This document shows, piece by piece, positions 24,918 through 36,030 of a stretch of 64,000 nucleotides of DNA; position 1 is the stretch's first letter; each line of letters starts with the position of its first letter. Position numbers and translations under genes: made by a program. The notes below the pieces were generated by a model. It was not told the origin of the DNA. It did no database searches and was given only the letters and a program-made list of their open reading frames with translations. This stretch comes from Hirudo medicinalis (taxonomy: Eukaryota; Annelida; Clitellata; Hirudinida; Hirudinidae): contig MPNW01000412.1 of NCBI GenBank assembly GCA_011800805.1, positions 1-64,000 on the forward strand, given 5' to 3'.

Positions 24918-26130
24918 ATGTATCAGGAATTTATGCAGTCTTCGCAGTCTCCAGATGTAATGGGGAGTCTGATAACTTACATTAGCGACATGATTACGGA
25001 ATCCATTGATCCTGCAGGTGTGACTGTGAGTTTAAACCAATTAAAAAAATAATTTGAAGATACTTATTCAATGGTTATTAATTTAAAATTAATAAACTTT
25101 TTAAGTAGAGCCTAATCACGTAAATTAATAATTTCTTAGTTATTTTCATTTACAGGTTTCAAACCCCCAGCCATCAAGTCCAGGACTCGATCTAGCACAA
25201 CATCACGAAATTAAACAAGAGTTTGGGATTGTTGAAAGCGTGTCTTCAAAAGTGGTAGGATGGTCATCATCTCAATTTATTATAATGCTAATTAATCAAT
25301 AAATTATAATTATGTTTTTAAGAAAAAAGAAGTTGAAGAGGATGATTCATTTTTACATCAACCTGGTCAATCGTCAGAGGTGATAATTATTACATTGACA
25401 ATTTATTTGCAAATAATTAATTAAATTAAAAATTAATTTTTTTCTTTTAAAATAACGTAATTATTATCTGGCCATTAATTTTAGTATATTATTTAATAAA
25501 TATTAAATGTTATCAAAATAAATCTAGATGCGAATGGGTGCTTTAAGAATTTTGAATACTTTTTGCACATTTTAATTTATTTTCAATCTTAATTATTACT
25601 TTTATTTAGATTATTTCTCATAAATATCGATGTTAATGAAATGCATTGAAATTATAGGACATCGAAAGTGAGGTTTCTTGTGTTTTCGACAAATGGCCAG
25701 CAATTGAAATCATTCAAAAACATCTTGGTAAGTTCGGCTGATCTAAATATATTTTCATTCCTTCCAAACTAACTTGTAATTTTTATTTGCAGATGAGGAA
25801 AGTAAATGTACCCTCTGCCAGGGGTCCTACGAATTGAACGGAAAAGCGATAGAATTACCCTGCAAACATTTCTTTCACAATGAGTGCCTGCAATTTTGGG
25901 TGCAAAATGTTAGTTGTAATGATTATTTCGAATGAAAAAATTATAAATTAATTTTTTATTTGCAACTATGATCTGGTGATAATTTCTACTCACAGAAATA
26001 CAAATGTCCTTCATGCAAATATGATCTGAACTCCGACGTTGAGTCTGTCACATCAGAAAATGAAGATAAAGTCTCCAATAACGCTGACATCCTCGGCGAT
26101 TTAGTTAACGAACTCTTTTTGGTGTATTAA
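24918..26130 (+). CDS. RING-H2 finger protein, probable E3 ubiquitin ligase
   Basis: Six exons (24918-25025, 25156-25254, 25323-25379, 25658-25727, 25793-25908, 25996-26130) with matching phases give about 194 residues. The C3H2C3 RING spans the last two exons: CTLC, then LPCKHFFHNEC, then CPSC, with W in LQFWVQN. It spans roughly residues 115-155. The intron inside the RING lies just before the last CxxC pair. The N-terminal half is acidic and Ser-rich, without a membrane segment. The RING is of the type seen in RNF126/RNF181/Praja-like ligases, which transfer ubiquitin from E2 enzymes, but I cannot name an ortholog. Poly(A) signal AATAAA is at 26199-26204. Confidence 0.8.
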
Positions 26131-27180
26131 GTATTTTTGGTGTAGGAAATTATGGAATTCCTTCTGAAACTTGTTAATTTTCATGCTAAATATTTGTAAA
26201 TAAAATCATTGCGAACGGGCGTTTGGCTCGTTCCGACAAAAATAATGTGATCACACCAAGTGGCGGAATTAGAGGGAGGCATCTCGTGATTTATAAAATC
26301 CAAGAAAGAAAAAGGTAATGATGGGTTAAATGGCATGAAGAAAAAGATGTTGAGATTCGTTATAAATTGGGAAGACAATTATTTATATCCAAATGTTACA
26401 ATGATTCTATTCAATTCGGCTATCCGTTCATCCACAACATCCAGCAACAAAATGTTTTTTGACTCTCACAAGGTTAAAAACTTATCTTCGGTCTGTGATG
26501 CTAGCTGACAGACTAAACGTAATATCCCTTATGAACATATGTCAAGATATTGAAATACGATGGTCGATATCTTTAAGAGAGTCACATTTAGCATAACTTT
26601 CATAAAAATGAATTTTATAACCTCAAATTTTACCTCAAAAAATAATATAATTTAAATGTCATTACAAAATCTTATAATAAAGTTAAAAACGAATTTGTTA
26701 CATGTTTTAACTGGAAATGAAAATTGATGTGCCAATTTGTTCTTAAGTCCTCTAACGATCTTGTGGTGCAAATGCACCTCAAGCCGCATTTTGTTCAAAT
26801 ATTTATTGCTGAAGGACTCAAATTATGAAACCCAAATTTTATGACTTTTCTTTAATTACGAGGATGTACTTATTTCCCAATAACCAATAATGTAACCCAA
26901 ATATTTTCGGAGATATTTGAGCATAATACATTGCTGTCATCGGGGACCCATGTTACAAATGCGCAGTTATATTTAAACTTTGAAACTCTATGTGTTTGTC
27001 TTTTTTGTTAAATTACTTGTTCTTTGCTGAATGACTTTATATAAGAGAGGAAGTGCATAATTTAATAGAAATTAACAACCATGACGAGTAATAAAAGAGA
27101 AAATTTGCAAAGACTTACTGCGGAACAGACAAGAAAATTGATATTGGAATCTGTTAGTCCACTGACTGACCATCTGACAG
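26131..27180. other. Intergenic region after the RING gene
   Basis: AT-rich DNA with short overlapping ORFs and no recognised exon. An ATG-led reading frame at 27081 (MTSNKRENLQRL...) stops after about 35 codons, directly before the Tc1-like relic, and may belong to it. Confidence 0.5.
26199..26204 (+). terminator. Poly(A) signal of the RING gene
   Basis: AATAAA lies about 70 nt after the RING gene stop codon. Confidence 0.6.
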
Positions 27181-27189
27181 TGTCATAAT

Positions 27190-27680
27190 TGTGATAATGA
27201 CAGTGATAATGATATCGAAAAAAGGACAAATAAAGGCCTTTAAAGACTTGAATATGTCAACTTCTGAGATTTCTAGGAGGGCTAATCGCTTAGTTTATGA
27301 CATAAACATGACTAAGTATTTTTTTTATGCAATAAAATTTAATATTCATAGTTTAACCGTTAATTTTTAACAGTTTTAGTATTATAGATTATTATTTTTA
27401 AAGTAATAACAACTTCATTTATCATTAAATTTGCAAGTGAGCAACTCTACGATGCCAGGATGTGTGAGGAAACAAATTATTAAAGTATCAATGCCATCAA
27501 AAACCCCACACCTCACGAAAGTAACAAAATCGCCTGTAATTGGCAAAACATTCGGTATTAAAAGTGTTTTTATTTGGGGAGGTCAGCAATTATTTTAGAC
27601 GAAACAAAGTTTCACTATTAGTGGCATGATTTAGAGATCGACCAAGAGGTTTAGAGCATAAATGAAACGAAGAGCTTAAG
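27190..27680 (+). mobile_element. Tc1/mariner-like transposase relic
   Basis: Broken pieces in several frames: SKKGQIKAFKDL...SEISRRANR (helix-turn-helix, about 27215-27290), then KTPHLTKVTK (about 27500-27530) and LDETKFHY-stop-WHDLE (about 27590-27635). The latter pieces correspond to the family's catalytic-core region around the conserved Asp and YYWHD. Stops and frameshifts show that it is dead. Confidence 0.6.
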
Positions 27681-28033
27681 CATTATTACCATCAACCTAA
27701 TCGCACAGAATACTAACATGTATTGCCACACACTCTATTAGATCATAATGCCTAACAGTACTGTGATGATGGAAGCAATATTTCACCAAAAAAATGAAAT
27801 CTTGACAATCGAAGCAGCAAGTGGACGCACTTTGTTATCAATTTAAGACACTTTCCAGCGCCAAACACGTCATCAAAAATCTTTACAAAATTTGTAATTT
27901 GTTTCACAGTAAAATTTTGCACTAGTGAGACTGCCTTTATATAGTTGTACCCGAACCGAACACCATCTCCTCAAATTCAAAATCTATGTCTTAAACTGAC
28001 CACAACCAAGAAACGTTTACAATAATGGATAAC

Positions 28034-28039
28034 TTTATT
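28034..28039 (-). terminator. Poly(A) signal of the left RPL37A copy
   Basis: AATAAA on the minus strand, about 25 nt past the stop codon. The right copy has the same signal at 32080-32085. Confidence 0.6.
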
Positions 28040-28062
28040 CTTGTACAAATAACTGTCAATCT

Positions 28063-28515
28063 TTAAGCCTGTTGCTGGCTACGACGGAGAGAAATTTTGG
28101 CTGTGGCAGCAGCAGTTGTGGTGTAGACGTAAGCACCTCCAGGAGTCACCTTCTTGCAGGCTTTGCAGGACCAGGTTCCGACGGCGTTCCTCTTCATGGT
28201 CTCCTAAAATGTAAAAATAATGATTGCACACTTTTTGCTGAGAAAACTATCCTCGCGACCATTTAATATCAACCCACCTTGCCGCAGTAGCACGTGTATT
28301 TCCCGTGCTGGGTGATTTCAATCTTCTTGATATCTTTACGGAGACTGGCACCATATCTGGTTCCGTACTTTCCACAAATTCCAACCTTCATGGTTCCCTT
28401 GGCCTAAAGATTATCCGTTCGATTGATATCAAAACGTCGAAATTGTTGGTTTAGTCAGTTATGGCAAATTTCACTAATTATTCCTTATAGCTATATAGTC
28501 ATGCTCACTAACCAT
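28063..28515 (-). CDS. RPL37A: Ribosomal protein L37a (eL43), diverged copy with altered zinc ribbon
   Basis: Component of the cytosolic 60S subunit. Three exons: ATG alone (28513-28515), 28278-28403 and 28063-28203; 89 residues, open throughout. The protein starts [20 protein letters not shown], where the other copy has AKRTKK. The zinc ribbon first pair reads CYC instead of CSFC because one codon is missing. The second pair (WSCKAC) is intact. Further changes are K to N in MKRNAVG and IA to TP in KKVTPGG. The one-residue loss would disturb zinc binding, yet frame and splice sites are kept. It could be a decaying duplicate, a recently non-functional allele, or a specialised paralog. A 5' TOP-like tract (28531-28542) is kept. 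Confidence 0.85.
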
Positions 28516-28530
28516 CTCGAGGAATATGTC

Positions 28531-28542
28531 AGAAAAAGGAAG
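28531..28542 (-). promoter_or_regulatory. 5' TOP-like tract of the left RPL37A copy
   Basis: The minus strand reads CTTCCTTTTTCT, about 15 nt before the ATG. This is the terminal oligopyrimidine start typical of ribosomal protein mRNAs. Confidence 0.5.
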
Positions 28543-28639
28543 CGGAGATACAAATCGTAAACAAGTTAGAAGAACACCAATGTAGATAACCTATAATATA
28601 ATACAAAAGTTTTGAATACTTATTTTAAAATATGTATTT

Positions 28640-28815
28640 AAAATTAGTATTAATGATATCGAAAAAAGGACAAATAAAGGCCCTTAAAGAGTTAATTTCA
28701 GAGATTTCTAGGAGGTCTAATCGCTCTAGAGAGGTTATAAGCCGTTATTCGAATGATTCTGAAAGTTATGGAACAAAAAATTTTCCAGGAAGACCTCAAA
28801 TACGAAAGTTTTGAA
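28640..28815 (+). mobile_element. Tc1/mariner-like transposase N-terminal fragment
   Basis: The frame reads SKKGQIKALKELI, EISRRSNRSREVISRYSND and ESYGTKNFPGRPQ, the helix-turn-helix and GRPR-like motif of Tc1/Tc3 transposases, then a TGA. Only the DNA-binding part remains. It closely repeats the start of the relic at 27190, so RPL37A copy 1 sits between two pieces of the same element family. Confidence 0.7.
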
Positions 28816-29811
28816 AACTAGGTCCACATACATCGTCTTGCATATTTATAAGTAAGTTTGAACCAATTTTAATATATATAAGACCATTCTCCAACCATTT
28901 TTGAGTTAATTTTTTAAAGATTAAAAAAATTGTAAAATATCCGCCGGCTATATTTGTATCAGTAGTTTAGGTCCATCTTAGTTACGCATAGGACTTTAAT
29001 CAAATAAATTAATGTCTGTATTTACTTTATCACTTGCTAGTTTTAACTTCTTTTAACTGTGTTTGGATGCAAAATAAGAGCTAACACGATCAATTGCCGG
29101 TGAAATCTTTTTCCATGGGGAAAGTGCACCCCCGGCTCTTTTGGTTAGCATCCCCCCATTAAAAAATCCTATATAACTCCTTGGTCTAGGTTCCATAGTG
29201 CCAAAGTATTCTAGATCCGCACCTTATCCCCCATCCATAAAACTAAAAAATCTTTGATTTCTCAAGCCTGAGGTTATCCTGAGTCTTGTTTTTCATTTTA
29301 ATTGTAATTAATAAATGTTTTATAATAATTATTATTTGCCAACTTTGCATAATCCATAAATGTTTGTCCGCCTTTTCCCAAGGGCGATCCCTGGTGCAGG
29401 CTGGGTTGTGAACACGATGTGTGATCCGACCAGTGTTACCAAAATTGGGTTTTTCAGTAGATCTGGATTTCCGGGCCTTCATCTCTTTTAAAGTTTTTAT
29501 TACTTTTTGAATCATTTTTAACTGATGATAAATAGTTGACATAGTTGACTTAGTCCTCGAGTTCTTTGAAATAGGATGCATATTTTGGATAGATTTGACT
29601 GATACACGAAATCATTAGCGCTGTTTTCTTGCACCAGTGGAGGCTCTTCTGTTGTAATCGAATGGCAGGCTCCTCTAATTTTCGAAATGGATCTCGATAT
29701 CATATCAATGATCTTTTTTTTTTCATTATTCATGTAAAATTCTAACCTCATGAATCCTGACGTCTCACCAATCTTTTCACGAACAATTGCTGTAATGCTT
29801 GACACATTCTT
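28816..29811. other. Intergenic transposon debris
   Basis: No gene recognised. Two minus-strand ORFs of 112 codons (29243-29581, 29518-29856) have coding-like stretches (KARKSRSTEKPNFGNTG) but match no family I know, and lie next to the hAT relic. They are probably parts of mobile elements. Confidence 0.4.
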
Positions 29812-31270
29812 CAGGGCCGGATTAAGGGGGGGGGCGAAATACCCTGGCCCCACCAAGAGGGGCCTCCCACCAATATAGGCTTTCGAAAAAATGACACAAA
29901 ATACGTAGTCATAACTAGGAACTTTTTAATGCTTCTCTCTCTCTCTCTCTCTCTCTCGCTCTCTCTAATGGATGTGTTTACTGCTTCAAGTGCAGATTGA
30001 TGTGTTTAAATAAAGCAAAATCTGAGTCTTCTCAGCTTTCGCCTATTGGATTCTGTGATTGGAAACATTCACAAGAATGTCTACATACTCATGAGTAGTC
30101 ATTGAAGGCTACGATCGCTTTCAATAGGAGGTTAAAGGCAATTGGGCGAAATGATACGGAGGTGAGACAACAGGTCGAGCGTCTAGAGCAGTACCGGAGA
30201 CCAGTGTTGTAACGAGTAGTCTGTGTTATTAAATTTATTGCAAAGCGTGACTTAGCATTTAGAGGAGACAACGAATTGGTTGGATCACCTAGAAATGGAA
30301 TCTTTCTGGGTATTCTTGAACTCATCGCCCAGTACGCCACTTTCTTGCACAGCATATCGAAACTCAAGCCAATTGCGGCAAGAGACACATACACTATCTG
30401 TCATCTACAATAATGAAAGAGCTTGTCAGTGTAATGGGTGAAAAGTCCTCGGTGAAATCATTTCTCGAGTTAAGAAATCAAAGTACTACTCCATCTCTTT
30501 GGAGTCTACACTCGATGAAGCCCACATTGTTCAACTGGCCCTTGTATTGAGGTACATGGAAAAAGATGGTCCAGTGGAACGCTTTGTAATATTCATGGCA
30601 AACAAAGGCCAAGAGATGTTCAATGCCTTGATGGAATTTTTGAAGATATATGACTTAGATCTGGGAAACTGCCGCGAAACTACGACAATGCATCTGCAAT
30701 GAATGGTAAGTACAATGGTCTACAAGTCAAAGTGAGAGAGAAGAACAGTCTTGCATCCTGGATTCCTTGTACAACACATTCTCTAAACTTGGTTTGGAAA
30801 AATGCTGTTAGAATGCTGCTCGAATGCTGTACATTTTTTTACTTCCTTGAAGCTGTTCGTCTTCTTCACAATTTCAACGCATCGACATCAACTTTTGACT
30901 GAGGCTTTGAAACATTCATCATTGATTCGTCATTGACTCTCAAACAACAACAAGTTGTCACAACAACGTATTGCTCCTGCAGAGCTGACACAACGAAGGC
31001 ACTTAAGCAAGACTACCAGCAGATTAAGGATGTAATGAAACAAATTGATGATGACATTGAAGAAAAAGGGTACGCTGTGAAGCAAAAGGACTGTTAAGAC
31101 AGATAAATCATCTTGAAACAGGTATTTACAACATCTTCTGGAATGATATCCTACAAAGAACAGATGCTTCCTAATAAAAATCTACAACACGTACAACTCG
31201 ATCTAAGTACTGCTGTCTCGTCACTGACCAGCTTGAAAAACTATGCAGAATGTGGAACAATAAACGCAGT
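29812..31270 (+). mobile_element. hAT-superfamily (ZMYM1-like, DUF4371) transposase relic
   Basis: It begins near CAGGGCCGGATTAAGGGGG, a hAT-like terminus. The broken reading frames hold KRDLAFRGDNELVGSPRNG (about 30240-30300), then ESTLDEAHIVQLALVLRYMEKDGPVERF (in part, 30499-30590), LGNCR, DNASAMNGKYNGLQVKV and WIPCTTHSLNLV (30770-30800). A further piece reads YNIFWNDILQ near 31125. The order and spacing follow DUF4371-type hAT proteins. Several stops and frame changes show decay. The 3' terminus was not found. Confidence 0.75.
29938..29966. repeat. CT microsatellite
   Basis: A run of CT dinucleotides, broken by one CG, inside the hAT relic. Confidence 0.8.
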
Positions 31271-31839
31271 AAAAATGTAGTAAAATAAAGCTACTTTTTT
31301 TTTAACAATTCGACCCATAAATTGCGAGTGATAAATTATAAATTTTAAACCTAGATGTCGTGAGGGGTTCACTCTCAGCTTGCGTTGTCTTGTCGTGGAC
31401 TCGTGATACCCGCATGGAGGGTCATTGTACCGGCCTTTAATTTAGGGAGATAGATGTGCACTTTATATTGTTCAGCTAACCCACACACCAGCTCATTCGC
31501 CTCACCCAGATAAAATGCTCAGGAAAACTTTTATATTCCTATGCTTCTCATCCAAAACCTTGCAATGGAGCAAGAAAATATTAAAGTGTTCAGAAGATGG
31601 AAGTACTGCACCAGTAAGAACCAGTGAAGTAGTAGACTTTTCAAGGAAGCTCATCTAAACAGTTTTATCACATGGCAGTTGAAGCTCAGCATACAATCAA
31701 ACAGAACAGAATGCTGAAAAGAACAATAAACACTATGCAAAAGATTGGATGCCATTAAACATTACAGGGAATGATCTCAAGCTACCTTCAGACAAAACCA
31801 CTGGTTAAATTTAGCTTGATCTTATTACTGCATTACTGC
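31271..31839. other. No gene seen
   Basis: Short fragments only, probably the tail of the hAT relic and unrelated AT-rich sequence. Confidence 0.4.
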
Positions 31840-32108
31840 CACCAACCCAACTTGTGTTGCCACACACCATAGGTCACGCCTAACATCACTGTAATGATGG
31901 AAGTGATGCTTCACAAAGGTTTGCTAATTTGGCAGTGGATTCACTATGGTATCCATTTCAGACACATAATGATTTGTAATTTGCATCACACACAACCAAA
32001 CACCAGTTCCCCTAATTCACCATTTGGTATTTCATTTGAGTTTTAAACTGACCACAACAAAGTTTACAAGATTGAGAACTTTATTCTTGTGCAAATAACT
32101 GTCAATCT

Positions 32109-32572
32109 TTAAGCCTGGTGCTTGCTACGACGGATGGAAATTCTGGCTGTAGCAGCAGCAGTAGTGGTGTAGACATAGGCACCTCCAGCAATAACCTTCT
32201 TGCAGGCTTTGCATGACCAGATTCCGACGGCCTTCCTCTTCATAGTCTCCTAAAAATTAAAAATGAGGGTAGAAATTACACATGTTCGGATGCGAAAACT
32301 ATCGTCGTGACCACTTTAATATCAACCGACCTTGCCGCAGAAGCTGCATGTGTATTTTCCGTGCTGGGTGATTTCAATCTTCTTGATATCTTTACGGAGA
32401 CTGGCACCATACCTGGTTCCGTACTTTCCGCAAATTCCAACCTTCTTGGTTCTCTTGGCCTAAAAATTATCCATTCGATAGATGTTAAAATAACAAAATT
32501 GTTGGTTTAGTCAGAATATAGCAAATTTCACTAATTATGCCTTTTAGCTATAAACTCATGCCCACCAACCAT
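32109..32572 (-). CDS. RPL37A: Ribosomal protein L37a (eL43), intact copy
   Basis: Structural protein of the cytosolic 60S subunit with a C4 zinc ribbon. Three exons: ATG alone (32570-32572), 32331-32459 and 32109-32249; 90 residues, close to the usual 92. It begins [20 protein letters not shown]. Zinc ligands are CSFC and, after 17 residues, CKAC in WSCKACKK. All four cysteines and the conserved TYRY-type core are kept, so this is probably the working gene. The intron directly after the start codon is typical of this gene. A 5' TOP-like tract lies at 32590-32600 and AATAAA at 32080-32085. It is head to head with PTPMT1, 370 bp away. Confidence 0.95.
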
Positions 32573-32942
32573 CTCGAGTAATAAATGTCAGAAAAGGAAG
32601 CGGAGATACGAATCGTAAACAAGTTACATGAACACCAAAGTTGATAACCTATAATTTAATATAAAAAATTGTAACACTTATTTTAATTTCTTTTATAGTT
32701 ATAAATGTAAATTAAAAAAATAACTAAAACGTAATGCCAATGTTAATAATGATTTACTTACAATTAAATTACATTGTTTTTGTTTTAATTGTTAATTACT
32801 TCAAAACATGATTTTAAAAATTATGAAAATATAGTTAATATTAATAATATTCCAATTATTAGTTGCATTGCTTTGATCGAAGAGGCGGCTTTGATTTTAT
32901 TGGGTTGTTTGGCACGCGGAAAGTCTGAAACTTCGAAGAGCC
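32573..32942. promoter_or_regulatory. Divergent intergenic region, RPL37A and PTPMT1
   Basis: Only 370 bp separate the two start codons, so both promoters must lie here or overlap. It is AT-rich on the RPL37A side, with GC-richer sequence (GAGGCGGCT...GGCACGCGGAAAG) near PTPMT1. No TATA box in the usual place is obvious for either gene. Confidence 0.5.
32590..32600 (-). promoter_or_regulatory. 5' TOP-like tract of the right RPL37A copy
   Basis: The minus strand reads CTTCCTTTTCT just upstream of the ATG; probable transcription start and translational control element of a ribosomal protein mRNA. Confidence 0.5.
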
Positions 32943-33735
32943 ATGAGTTATCTTACTCAATTTTATTTCTATTCTTCCTTAGCCTATAACGTTGCCCTTC
33001 AGAAAGTATTGAGGTTTAAATGGTACAATAGAGTAGACGATGTTGTTATTTTGGGAGCTCTGCCCTTTAAATCCATGACAAAAGAGGTCATAATGTTATT
33101 TGTTACCTGGGAATGGCTATGATTAATGAAATTGCTTTTGAAATAATGTTCACAGTTGGTTGACATTGGTGTCAGAGGCGTAGTTACTGTGAACGAGCCA
33201 CACGAGACAGAAATGTTTGTGAATTCACCTGAGGTAATACATGATGTTCTGATTATTTCATTTTATGATTTATCTTTTAAGATAATTTTTTTTAATAGGA
33301 ATGGAAGAAAGCTGGAATTGAACAACTTGTGCTAAGTACTCCAGATTGGAATTCAGTGCCAAGCAACGAAGACATTAAGAAGGGCGTTGACTTCATTCTT
33401 AAATACAGAGATCTTAAACCTCCAAACTCTGTTTATGTGCATTGCAAAGCTGGCAGGTCAAGAAGTGCAACTATAGTTGCTTGCTATCTTGTTAAGGTAA
33501 GATTTTGTTGAATTAAGTGTTGTTGAATTACAAGTTACAATGTATACCACTAGGAGTTATATTACATGTAATGACTGTAGTGTAAGTTCTCACTGAATTG
33601 TGTTAAAATTTTCAGACCATGAAATGCACTCCTTTTGAGGCAGTGGAGCACCTGGCGTCTGCCAGACCTCGTATCAGGTTGATGAGTAGACATATGAAAG
33701 CCATTCAACACTATTTTCTGGAAAATATGAAATGA
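32943..33735 (+). CDS. PTPMT1: PTPMT1-like mitochondrial phosphatidylglycerophosphatase
   Basis: Dual-specificity phosphatase of the inner mitochondrial membrane that dephosphorylates phosphatidylglycerol phosphate in cardiolipin synthesis. Four exons (32943-33086, 33156-33233, 33299-33496, 33616-33735), all phase 0, give 179 residues against about 200 in mammals. Landmarks are WYNRVDDVVILGALP (family DWYHRID...LLGALP), GVVTVNEPHET, the catalytic loop VHCKAGRSRSAT (CX5R) and the C-terminal ASARPRIRL. The hydrophobic, aromatic N-terminus (MSYLTQFYFYSSLAYNV) fits mitochondrial targeting. All catalytic residues are present. Poly(A) signal AATAAA is at 33812-33817. Confidence 0.95.
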
Positions 33736-33811
33736 ATAAATTGTATTAATTTAAATTTAATAATTGTCCCAATTAAATATCACCCTTATGTGATGCAAAT
33801 TTTTTCAAACA

Positions 33812-33817
33812 AATAAA
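33812..33817 (+). terminator. Poly(A) signal of PTPMT1
   Basis: AATAAA about 80 nt after the stop codon, in AAACAAATAAAGTCTG. Confidence 0.6.
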
Positions 33818-35479
33818 GTCTGAATGGTTGTAATTTTTGTGGTTTGCTGCTTTTGTGTAGCACTCATTTTGTTGAACTGTTGGGACCAGATGACTTCTAT
33901 GCTCAATTTTATTTTGAGACTAGATTTCAAGACATTACTTCATAGGGCAGTCTTTGTAGTCTTCTGTTTCATTATTTAAGGATCTGTTCAATTTCCAGTT
34001 AACTCTAGTCAGAGAAATGTTATTTATATAAAATGTGTCTTAGTTGCATGTAACGACAGTTTGTGATAAAATCAGTTCAAATGATCATCTGTGTTAATAC
34101 ATTTGTTTGATACACTGGTATTATTTCAGATATAGTTTCAGGAGGCATCACATTTGCATGCATTTGTTTTTGTTTTTTTTTGTGCAATGCAAGATTTGTA
34201 ACTGAAGATGTTTTGAAGACATGTATTTGGACATTTATAGGTTGAAAATGTTGGGGCTCATATTTCTTGGCCAAGTGTTTCAAATAATGTAAAATAATAA
34301 AGAACAATAAATAATATAACATGTAATAATGTAAAGGGATATTCTTGCTAGAGACTAAAGTTATAGCATAACATAACATTAACTTATAATGGTTTAAGTA
34401 GACTGATGTCTGTGTGTCAAACCACTCCTTTTTAATTCAATGTCCAAATTTCGATAGTCCTATTTTAAATAGTTCCACCGAATCTGAATATATTGTCTTC
34501 CTCACTCTGTTTGCTCCACAGATTAACTACTCTCGTGCTGAGGTAATTAATCTTCAGAATACCCGTTGCTTTCCTATACAGCTTATATTCATGTCTTCAT
34601 GGAACAGCTTAAAGAGAGGTGCGCAAAATGCATACGAGGATCACCCTGTATTCCGAACACGGGAACGACTTAGCGAGGGTCTGAAAACTGCTGAGTCTCG
34701 CTCGTGACGAGCGACCGGTGTTTAGTCGATGGTTGGGGCATACGAGAATAAAGTGATCCACTTAATATCACTGTGATTGCGATGCCTTTGTAAGCGGTTC
34801 TGCAAGTACAGGTTCATAAACATGGCTGTCGACACTGAGTCGAGGACTAAATATGGAATTATATAAATGGATTAAATATAAATTAGTTTAGTCAGAAATG
34901 ATAATTCGTGCTCCCTCCTTGTCTACTAAGTAGTGTCTATTAAGAATTCTGCTTCTCATGATGGCAGCAAGGAATCATCTTACCTATGTAGCGGATGTTA
35001 ATCTGCGGCAAAAACAAATAATAATTCTTGATAGCATTATATCGCTAATTACCTACGATCCCGAACTTAGTGGGAAAAACTGAATCTTGCTAAGTGACAT
35101 AAAAATGACTGACTCACGATTCTTAGAAAACCCCGTTTGATTAATATTTATATCTACTATTTACTTTTATTCTAATTGGTAATATGTAACCACAAAAGGA
35201 AAATGTAAAATGAGGCCACTTTAGCCCCTTTCACCAGGCCATCAATATCCAGATCATGAAGCTATAAATTAGAATAAGTAATTTACTGAGGTCTCAGTAT
35301 GTAACTCACACCTGAACGTGTCATTATCATCATTGTTGACACCTTGATGATAAGCTGAAAGAGCATGGAAAGGAAAATGAATCATTACGAGAACACAAAG
35401 ATCAAACTTGTATTCCGTCAGTAGACAATTATGTAATGTTAAAAAGCTAGTCTTTAAGCTAGGCGAAGTTAGCAGACAC

Positions 35480-35520
35480 CAGTGGCGTAGCTAGGGGGAG
35501 AGGACATCCGCTCCGGGCGA
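35480..35520 (+). mobile_element. hAT-type transposon terminus, isolated
   Basis: CAGTGGCGTAGCTAGGGGG is a typical terminal sequence of non-autonomous hAT elements in animals. No matching inverted end was found nearby. Confidence 0.35.
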
Positions 35521-35894
35521 CGGCCTATTAGTCTGATCCAATGTACAACAAAATTGTCATTAAGATTTCTAAGAAAATTAAAATTAATGTCTTTAATAAT
35601 TAACAAAATTAATAAAATGTTTAGTGAGCTAGTAACATAATATAAAGTTTTATTGCTCCTGATTATCCCAAAGCGATGAGAAATGTTCATTCAATGAATA
35701 AATAGGCAGAGCATGATTTTTTTTATCTAATGGTTTTGTTTTATTTAGTTCTAAATAGGCCTCATCAATCCACTCTGCACATTTTACATTCGCAATTATT
35801 GCCATAATTTCTCTTTTCGAGCTTCAATTCTCACTGGACTGGTACGTTTGGGCAAATAAATTGACTCCTACTTGTTTGTGTCACAATCTTCTGG

Positions 35895-36030
35895 TTATTT
35901 TTTTCCAAAAATCTTCGATTGGTGTGATGTCACATATTTTTAGCTCATCCTCTCCTCTTGTCACACATCCCAAATGTTTGAACCCCTCCCACCCTTAAAT
36001 GCGTGACGTCATCTGCGGACGACCCATGAA
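35895..36030 (+). repeat. Dispersed repeat copy with GTGACGTCAT motif
   Basis: It shows TTTTTCCAAAAATCTTCG, GATGTCACA, CTTGTCACAC, CCCCTCCCACCC and GCGTGACGTCAT followed by CGACCCATG. It shares order and motifs with 60707-60830 in the same orientation. Confidence 0.6.

Larger units (their letters stand above)
27690..28640 (-). repeat. Left unit of a dispersed gene duplication
   Basis: The sequence from about 27690 to 28640 aligns by eye with about 31840-32700, covering the RPL37A gene, both introns, both UTRs and about 300 bp of 3' flank (TTGCCACACAC...ATGATGGAAG shared). The two units have the same orientation and lie about 4 kb apart, with transposon relics between them. Confidence 0.75.
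31840..32700 (-). repeat. Right unit of the dispersed gene duplication
   Basis: Partner of 27690-28640. It shares exons, intron positions, UTRs and 3' flank with small indels. Confidence 0.75.

Noticed and set aside
34610..34850. Structural RNA gene
   Set aside because: A short palindrome is present, but the sequence does not match 5S, U1, U2, U6 or spliced-leader RNA landmarks that I know.
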